Of a stretch of 64,000 nucleotides of DNA, positions 59,697 through 64,000 are shown piece by piece. The DNA comes from Mesorhizobium_K quangtriensis (GTDB lineage: Bacteria > Pseudomonadota > Alphaproteobacteria > Rhizobiales > Rhizobiaceae), in NCBI RefSeq assembly GCF_040081925.1, contig NZ_JBEBMF010000001.1, positions 806,001 to 870,000 of the forward strand, in the 5' to 3' direction. The notes under the pieces were generated by a model. That model searched no databases. It was not told the origin of the DNA and worked only from the letters and a program-made list of their open reading frames with translations. The translations under genes and the position numbers were made by a program. The stretch's first letter is position 1. The number at the start of each line of letters is the position of its first letter.

Positions 59697-60851
59697 TCAA
59701 TTAGGCAGGAACTGGCCGTCCTTGCGATAGGCTTCGACGTAACGGGCAAGCTTATCTTCGTCGACTTCGACGCCCAGCCCAGCCCCTTCGATCAGCCCCC
59801 ATTCTGGACCGTCGGCGATGGGCAGTCTATCGACAAGAATGTCGTCCGCCATCATTGCCGCTGTCTGCTGGACGCCCTCCTCGACATTGGGCAGGGCCAG
59901 CATCATGTGATGTCCGGCCGCCGCGGCAAGGCCGAACTCGCCGTGCGTATGCTTGAGCACACGCTGGCCGTGCAACGCGGCGAGGTTGGACAGCGTATGG
60001 AAACGCCTGAGCGTGCCGACCCAGTAACTGCTGAAACATAGGATGTCGGCGGCGTGGCTCTCGATCATGGACACGACGTCCGATTGCCGGCTCAACCCCT
60101 CGTTGGCGCAGAGCGCAACCGGAACGCGCGGCCTGAGATCGAGCATCAGCGCATGCGGCACGGCGCGAACCGGGGCCTCCGCGAAGTCGATGTCGAACCG
60201 GTCGTGCCAGCGCGTCAGCAAGCGCGCCGCCTCGGGCACGGACCAGGCTTCATTCGCGTCGATCCTGATTCGGGCTGACGGTCCGATCGTGTCGCGGATG
60301 GCCGCCAGCATGTCCTCTTCGGCCGCCGCGTTCACGCCGACCTTGAGATAGAAGCAGTCATATCCCCTGGAGACCGCCTCGCCGCACTGCGTGGCGAGGT
60401 CTTCGGGCGCTCCCTGCGACAGGTAGTAGAAATAGTTAGCGCTCTGTCGCTGCGCGCCGCCGAACAGCCGGAAAAGCGGCTGATTCGACGCCTTGCCGCA
60501 CAGATCCCACAGCGCCATGTCGATACCGGCGAAGGCGAAGTTGCCGGTCATCGGACGGTAGTCCCACAGGCCTGCGCCGAAAACGTCGCCTGCGATCGCC
60601 TCGGTGTCCCATGCGTTCCGACCGAGGACAAAGCGTGACATCGAGCGGAGCGCCGCTTCGATGGACGCCGTGTCCGCACCGCTGCAGGATTCGCCCCAGC
60701 CAACGAGACCGTTTTCGGTTGTCAGCTTCACGATCACGTCCGTAACGCCGCCTCGGTTGACGCGGCTGCTGCGCTCGACGTGGCTGTAGGCGATACTTGC
60801 CGGGTAGACGTCGAACCCTACGACCTTCAACCCGTCGGACGAACTGTTCAC
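59697..60851 (-). CDS. Mandelate racemase/muconate lactonising-type enolase-superfamily enzyme
   Basis: 384 residues from GTG 60851. The capping domain (1 to about 125) precedes a barrel with metal ligands D198 (IRIDANEAW), E225 (DFAEAP) and E251 (LCANEG). K170 in YLKVGV is the second lysine of the usual KxK; the first is replaced. H301 or H303 (LKHTHGEFG) with an upstream Asp (HAADIL) would form a mandelate-racemase-like His-Asp pair. Such enzymes epimerise or dehydrate alpha-hydroxy or amino acids. First gene of the set C operon, divergent from GntR. Substrate unknown. Confidence 0.83.
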   Translation of the reverse strand: MNSSSDGLKVVGFDVYPASIAYSHVERSSRVNRGGVTDVIVKLTTENGLVGWGESCSGADTASIEAALRSMSRFVLGRNAWDTEAIAGDVFGAGLWDYRPMTGNFAFAGIDMALWDLCGKASNQPLFRLFGGAQRQSANYFYYLSQGAPEDLATQCGEAVSRGYDCFYLKVGVNAAAEEDMLAAIRDTIGPSARIRIDANEAWSVPEAARLLTRWHDRFDIDFAEAPVRAVPHALMLDLRPRVPVALCANEGLSRQSDVVSMIESHAADILCFSSYWVGTLRRFHTLSNLAALHGQRVLKHTHGEFGLAAAAGHHMMLALPNVEEGVQQTAAMMADDILVDRLPIADGPEWGLIEGAGLGVEVDEDKLARYVEAYRKDGQFLPN

Positions 60852-60954
60852 GGACCCGTTTACCCTTGCCCCGGAAACGTATTTCAAGGTAATGATACAA
60901 ACATAGGATGATTGGTCAATAGCCGGGAACGTCTTGCCCAGATCGACAGCTTTG

Positions 60955-61740
60955 ATGGATCGAGCCCCGGAGACGAGGGAGCAGGCCGGCCCTTCGGTCG
61001 TCGGCGTGGTGCCTCGCCGGAGCCTCCACGACGAGGTCGTGGCGACGCTCGGGCGCAGCATCGTCAGCGGCGGTTTTTCCGAGGGTGCAAACCTTCCGAA
61101 CGAGGCCGACCTCGCCTCCGACCTCGGTGTCAGCCGCAACGTCCTGCGCGAGGCCGTCAAGGTGCTCATCGCCAAGGGCATGCTGGATGTCCGCCCCAAG
61201 ACCGGCACGACAGTCCGCGCCAAGGAAAACTGGCATATGCTGGACCCGGAGGTGCTGGCGTGGGAAGCAGCCGGCGACCTGCATCTGCCCTATGCCTTCA
61301 ACTTCACCGAATTCCGGCTCATCGTCGAGCCCAAGGCGTCGTTCCTGGCGGCAAGGCGCGCGACCGACGCCGAAATCCAGACCATCCGAGACAACTGCGA
61401 TGCGCTCGAAGCCTGTGTCGGGCATCTCGAACGCATGCCGGATGCCGATATCGCCTTCCACCAGAGCATCCATCGTGCATCGCATAATGCATTGCTGCAG
61501 CATCTCGGCGTTTTGACCGCGTCGATCATGCGGGTGCAGGTCAAATACACTGGAAGCAAGCCCGGCGATTTCGAGCGCGGGCTGCCGCTGCACCGCGAAC
61601 TGACCGAAGCGATCACCGCGCGAAATCCCTTCCTGGCGGAGCGGGTGTCGAAGGCCCTGTGCGAAATGCCCTATCTCGATCTGGCCGGCCGGGTGGATAT
61701 TGATCAATTGCGGTTGCTGACGGGCGGGGAAGACGCATGA
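60955..61740 (+). CDS. GntR-family regulator (FCD/FadR-type), second
   Basis: About 261 residues: winged helix-turn-helix (SLHDEVVATLGRSIVSGGFSEGANLPNEADLASDLGVSRNVLREAVKVLIAKGML split over its helices) and FCD domain with metal ligands likely in DIAFHQSIHRASHN and the later LHREL. ATG 60955 is chosen over an upstream TTG at 60934; neither has a strong ribosome site. It overlaps the SMP-30 gene by 4 bases and is divergent from the enolase/Pot operon across 103 bases. ATTGGTCAAT at 60911-60920 in that gap is a possible half-operator. Confidence 0.87.
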   Translation: MDRAPETREQAGPSVVGVVPRRSLHDEVVATLGRSIVSGGFSEGANLPNEADLASDLGVSRNVLREAVKVLIAKGMLDVRPKTGTTVRAKENWHMLDPEVLAWEAAGDLHLPYAFNFTEFRLIVEPKASFLAARRATDAEIQTIRDNCDALEACVGHLERMPDADIAFHQSIHRASHNALLQHLGVLTASIMRVQVKYTGSKPGDFERGLPLHRELTEAITARNPFLAERVSKALCEMPYLDLAGRVDIDQLRLLTGGEDA

Positions 61741-62660
61741 ATTCAACTTTTCCGATAGACGACCGGCCCGTGGTTTGTCTGGTCGACAGCCGCGACAAGA
61801 TTGGCGAGGGCGCTTTCTGGTGCCCGAAGGAAGGGGCGGTCTACTGGCTCGACGTGCCGATGCCATCGCGCATCCATCGCTACACTCCCGCGACAGGCGC
61901 CCATGCCACATGGCCGATGAGCGAGATGGTGAGCGCGATGGCGAAGCGGCCGGACGGCACGCTGCTCGTCGCATCCGAGAACGGCATCAATGTTTTCGAT
62001 CCGGCCACGGGCAAGCTGCGCCGCATGTTCGAGCTCGAGCCGCATCTGCCCGGTAACCGCAGCAATGATGGCGCGCCCGATGCGCGGGGCCGCTTCTGGA
62101 TCGGAACGATGCAGAACAATCTCGGCCCGAACGGCGAGGGGATCGCCATCAAGGGTCCGGTCGGGAACCTGTGGCGCGTCGAGCCCGGCAAACCGCCGGT
62201 GGCTGTCATGGGCGATCTCAGCATCACCAACGGCGTGGCCTGGAGCCCGGACTCGACGAAGCTCTACGTCGTGGACTCGATGCTGGACCGCATCTACGTC
62301 TGCGATTTCGATCTCGACACAGGCGAGGTCGGTCCGCGTCGCGTGCTCAACAATCTTGCAGGTCTCGGCACACCGGACGGCAATGCCGTCGATGCCGAAG
62401 GCTTCCTGTGGAGCGCGCGCTGGGACGGCCATTGCGTCGCGCGGATATCCCCAGCCGGCAAGGTTGACCGCATCGTCCCCATACCGGCGTCGCTGGTAAC
62501 TTCCTGTGCCTTCGGGGGACCGGAACTGGATACGCTCTACGTGACGACGGCGCGCCTCGGGATCGATGATGAAACTGCCGGCAGATATCCGCAGCAAGGC
62601 GGCCTGTTTGCTTTCCAACCGGGAGTGCGTGGACTAAGACGGCCGGAATACGCCGCATGA
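61737..62660 (+). CDS. SMP-30/gluconolactonase-family lactonase, second
   Basis: 307 residues, six-bladed propeller with metal ligands E24 (GEGAFW), N109 region (SNDGAPDARGRFWIGTM), N164 region (ITNGVAWSPD) and D214 region (PDGNAVDAEGFLWSARWDG). It hydrolyses sugar-acid lactones. The ATG overlaps the GntR stop (ATGA). Together with the ROK-like and cupin genes downstream it suggests that the set C operon's substrate contains, or is co-metabolised with, a sugar acid. Confidence 0.88.
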   Translation: MNSTFPIDDRPVVCLVDSRDKIGEGAFWCPKEGAVYWLDVPMPSRIHRYTPATGAHATWPMSEMVSAMAKRPDGTLLVASENGINVFDPATGKLRRMFELEPHLPGNRSNDGAPDARGRFWIGTMQNNLGPNGEGIAIKGPVGNLWRVEPGKPPVAVMGDLSITNGVAWSPDSTKLYVVDSMLDRIYVCDFDLDTGEVGPRRVLNNLAGLGTPDGNAVDAEGFLWSARWDGHCVARISPAGKVDRIVPIPASLVTSCAFGGPELDTLYVTTARLGIDDETAGRYPQQGGLFAFQPGVRGLRRPEYAA

Positions 62661-62706
62661 CGCAAAGTCATGCGGCGCCCGGAAAGCACCTTTCGTCGAC
62701 AAGGTA

Positions 62707-63660
62707 GTGAGATTGCAGACCAGTAGCGCAGTGTCCCCGATGGGCAGCCAATATGCCATCGGCGTCGATGTCGGGGGCACCAAGACCAAGGCATGCCTCG
62801 TTGGCATGGAAAGCGGCGAGGTGCTGATCGAACGCACGCGGTCTACTCCCTGCGAGCAAGGTGGAACCGCGGTCCTCGATCTGGTGGTGGCGATGGCCAC
62901 CGAAATCCAGAGGGAAGCCGGCGAAATCATCCGCGGCGAAGTTTGCCCCGTCGGCGTCTGCCTGCCTGAACTGGTCTCGAATGAAGGCGAGGTCGGTTCG
63001 GGATGGAATTTCGAATGGCGAGGGCTGGATTATCGCAAGCCGCTCGCCGCTTTCGGAAAGCCTTATATCGAGAGCGACGTACGCGCGGCAGCCTTCGCCG
63101 AAGGCTGGATCGGCGCAGGCCGGAACGCCGACATATTCGTCTATGTGACGTTGTCGACGGGCATGTCGCACACGCTCGTCGTCAACGGAAAGCCGTATGG
63201 CGGCGCGCGGGGTTTTGCGATCCATTTCGCTGGCGCCGAACTCGTGGCCTGGGCGGGTGAAAACAAGGATATCGAGGTGCGCCAGCACATCGAGGTCTTC
63301 GCCAGCGGCAAAGGCATGGGCGAGCGCTATGGCAAGCTGATCGGTGATCCGACCGCTACGGCGCGCGACCTGTTCGAGGCCGCGAAATCCGATGCGGATG
63401 CGCGGCTGCTGGTTGACAATTCGCTGCTCTCGATCGCCTCCTATCTCGGCCAGTTGATCAACATTCTCGATCCGTCGATGATGGTCATCGGCGGGGGGAT
63501 CGGCGGCAATCCGGAGGTCAATACGAGGCTGGGAGAGCTGGTGCGTCCGTTCATCTTCGCGGATACGGCGCGCGACCTGCCGATCGTGCCGGCGGCACTG
63601 GGCGACAATGCCTCGGCGATCGGGGTCGCCGCGCTGGCGTCCCACGCCGCCGTTTCATAA
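62707..63660 (+). CDS. ROK-family kinase-like protein without zinc motif
   Basis: 317 residues from GTG 62707 (start uncertain; ATG 62740 is possible). The ATP phosphate loop is IGVDVGGTKTKACLVG (about 18-33), the catalytic Asp is in YIESDVRAAAFAEGW and an adenosine-side loop is MVIGGGIGG. Normal ROK sugar kinases have a Glu-x-Gly-His sugar grip followed by a zinc motif with three cysteines; here that region reads GARGFAIHFAGAELVAWAGENKD with the His but neither the Glu nor any cysteine. It may phosphorylate an unusual sugar or act as a sensor. It follows the SMP-30 gene by 46 bases. Confidence 0.75.
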   Translation: MRLQTSSAVSPMGSQYAIGVDVGGTKTKACLVGMESGEVLIERTRSTPCEQGGTAVLDLVVAMATEIQREAGEIIRGEVCPVGVCLPELVSNEGEVGSGWNFEWRGLDYRKPLAAFGKPYIESDVRAAAFAEGWIGAGRNADIFVYVTLSTGMSHTLVVNGKPYGGARGFAIHFAGAELVAWAGENKDIEVRQHIEVFASGKGMGERYGKLIGDPTATARDLFEAAKSDADARLLVDNSLLSIASYLGQLINILDPSMMVIGGGIGGNPEVNTRLGELVRPFIFADTARDLPIVPAALGDNASAIGVAALASHAAVS

Positions 63661-63683
63661 CAAGGAAGTGTCTGGAGACGATC

Positions 63684-64000
63684 ATGGGATATAAGCCATC
63701 GCCTCGCCCGGTTTTCGACAAGCCGACGCATATTCCCTACGCCGCCGTCACGCGGCATCTATGGGGCGAAGAGGATGCAGGCCTCGTCGATGACTGGATC
63801 TATGCGTCGACAGACAAGATCCACCAGCTTGTCTTCGGCCTGCAGCCGGGCGGCTTCTTCAAGCACACCGACGCCTTTCGCACGATCTTTGGCGCCGACG
63901 AGGTGTTGTACGTGCTGACCGGCACCTTCGGCCTTGCCAACCCGCAGACAGGCGAGATGCAGGTGGCCAAGGCGGGCGAGGCGCTCTTCTTTCGCAAGGA
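63684..64000 (+). CDS. Cupin-domain protein, partial
   Basis: The N-terminal 105 codons of a gene that runs off the window. TGGAG lies upstream of ATG 63684, 23 bases after the ROK-like stop. The product begins MGYKPSPRPVFDKPTHIPY and shows a cupin strand pair (HQLVFGLQPGGFFKHTDAFRTIF then EVLYVLTGTFGLANP and VAKAGEALFF); the metal-binding His and Glu can be assigned to HTD and EVLYVL. Probably an isomerase or dioxygenase-like cupin of the same sugar-acid operon. Confidence 0.75.
   Translation, partial: MGYKPSPRPVFDKPTHIPYAAVTRHLWGEEDAGLVDDWIYASTDKIHQLVFGLQPGGFFKHTDAFRTIFGADEVLYVLTGTFGLANPQTGEMQVAKAGEALFFRK

Noticed and set aside
1..64000. tRNA, rRNA, CRISPR arrays, insertion sequences, phage genes
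   Set aside because: I looked for cloverleaf ends, regularly spaced repeats, transposase or integrase motifs and found none I could support.

Overview
The window is GC-rich, tightly packed with genes and dominated by ABC importers. IclR, GntR/FCD and RpiR regulators, AbgT and SLC13-type carriers and intergenic mosaic palindromes fit an alphaproteobacterium of the Hyphomicrobiales, probably near Mesorhizobium, Aminobacter or Nitratireductor. That placement is an inference from gene content; no rRNA or tRNA gene was seen. The DNA reads as a nutrient-scavenging island for amines, amino acids and sugar acids.

Layout. (1) 1-5.7 kb: a PotDBCA-type polyamine/amine importer followed by an amidohydrolase and an epimerase-like protein, divergent from an IclR regulator. 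(2) 6.9-12.8 kb: a second Pot-type importer containing a PuuR-like XRE-cupin regulator, headed by an FAD amine oxidase-like gene; two related 14-bp palindromes mark its promoters. (3) 12.9-22.3 kb: peptidase T-like protein, small envelope and SHOCT proteins, a short BLUF photoreceptor, an AbgT carrier, a frameshifted SLC13 carrier and a beta-helix membrane protein. (4) 22.3-29.6 kb: a sugar-type ABC importer with two permeases, a SMP-30 lactonase and a GntR regulator, divergent from a tagatose 3-epimerase-like isomerase.

(5) 29.6-37.3 kb: an RpiR/isochorismatase/N-formylglutamate amidohydrolase/GNAT operon, divergent from a branched-chain amino-acid type importer in which LivM and LivG are fused. 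(6) 37.3-45.9 kb: RpiR, glutamine-synthetase-like ligase and amidohydrolase in one overlapping operon; divergent trimethylamine-dehydrogenase-family enzyme; a histidine ammonia-lyase homologue that has lost the MIO-forming triad; and a trans-3-hydroxyproline dehydratase-like protein. (7) 45.9-52.8 kb: a TPR/TolB-like membrane regulator divergent from a six-gene envelope operon (DUF1254/DUF1214 protein, two barrel proteins, Cys-rich protein, OmpA-like protein). (8) 52.8-64 kb: a long operon of enolase-superfamily enzyme, third Pot-type importer, SDR and a second trimethylamine-dehydrogenase-family enzyme, divergent from GntR, SMP-30, ROK kinase-like and cupin genes.

How it works together (inference): each block pairs an importer with one or two oxidases, ligases or hydrolases and a local regulator. 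The most unusual part is 37-45 kb. There an amine dehydrogenase with a histamine-dehydrogenase-like pocket, a gamma-glutamyl ligase/hydrolase pair and a MIO-less ammonia-lyase homologue lie side by side, suggesting catabolism of an uncharacterised nitrogenous compound.
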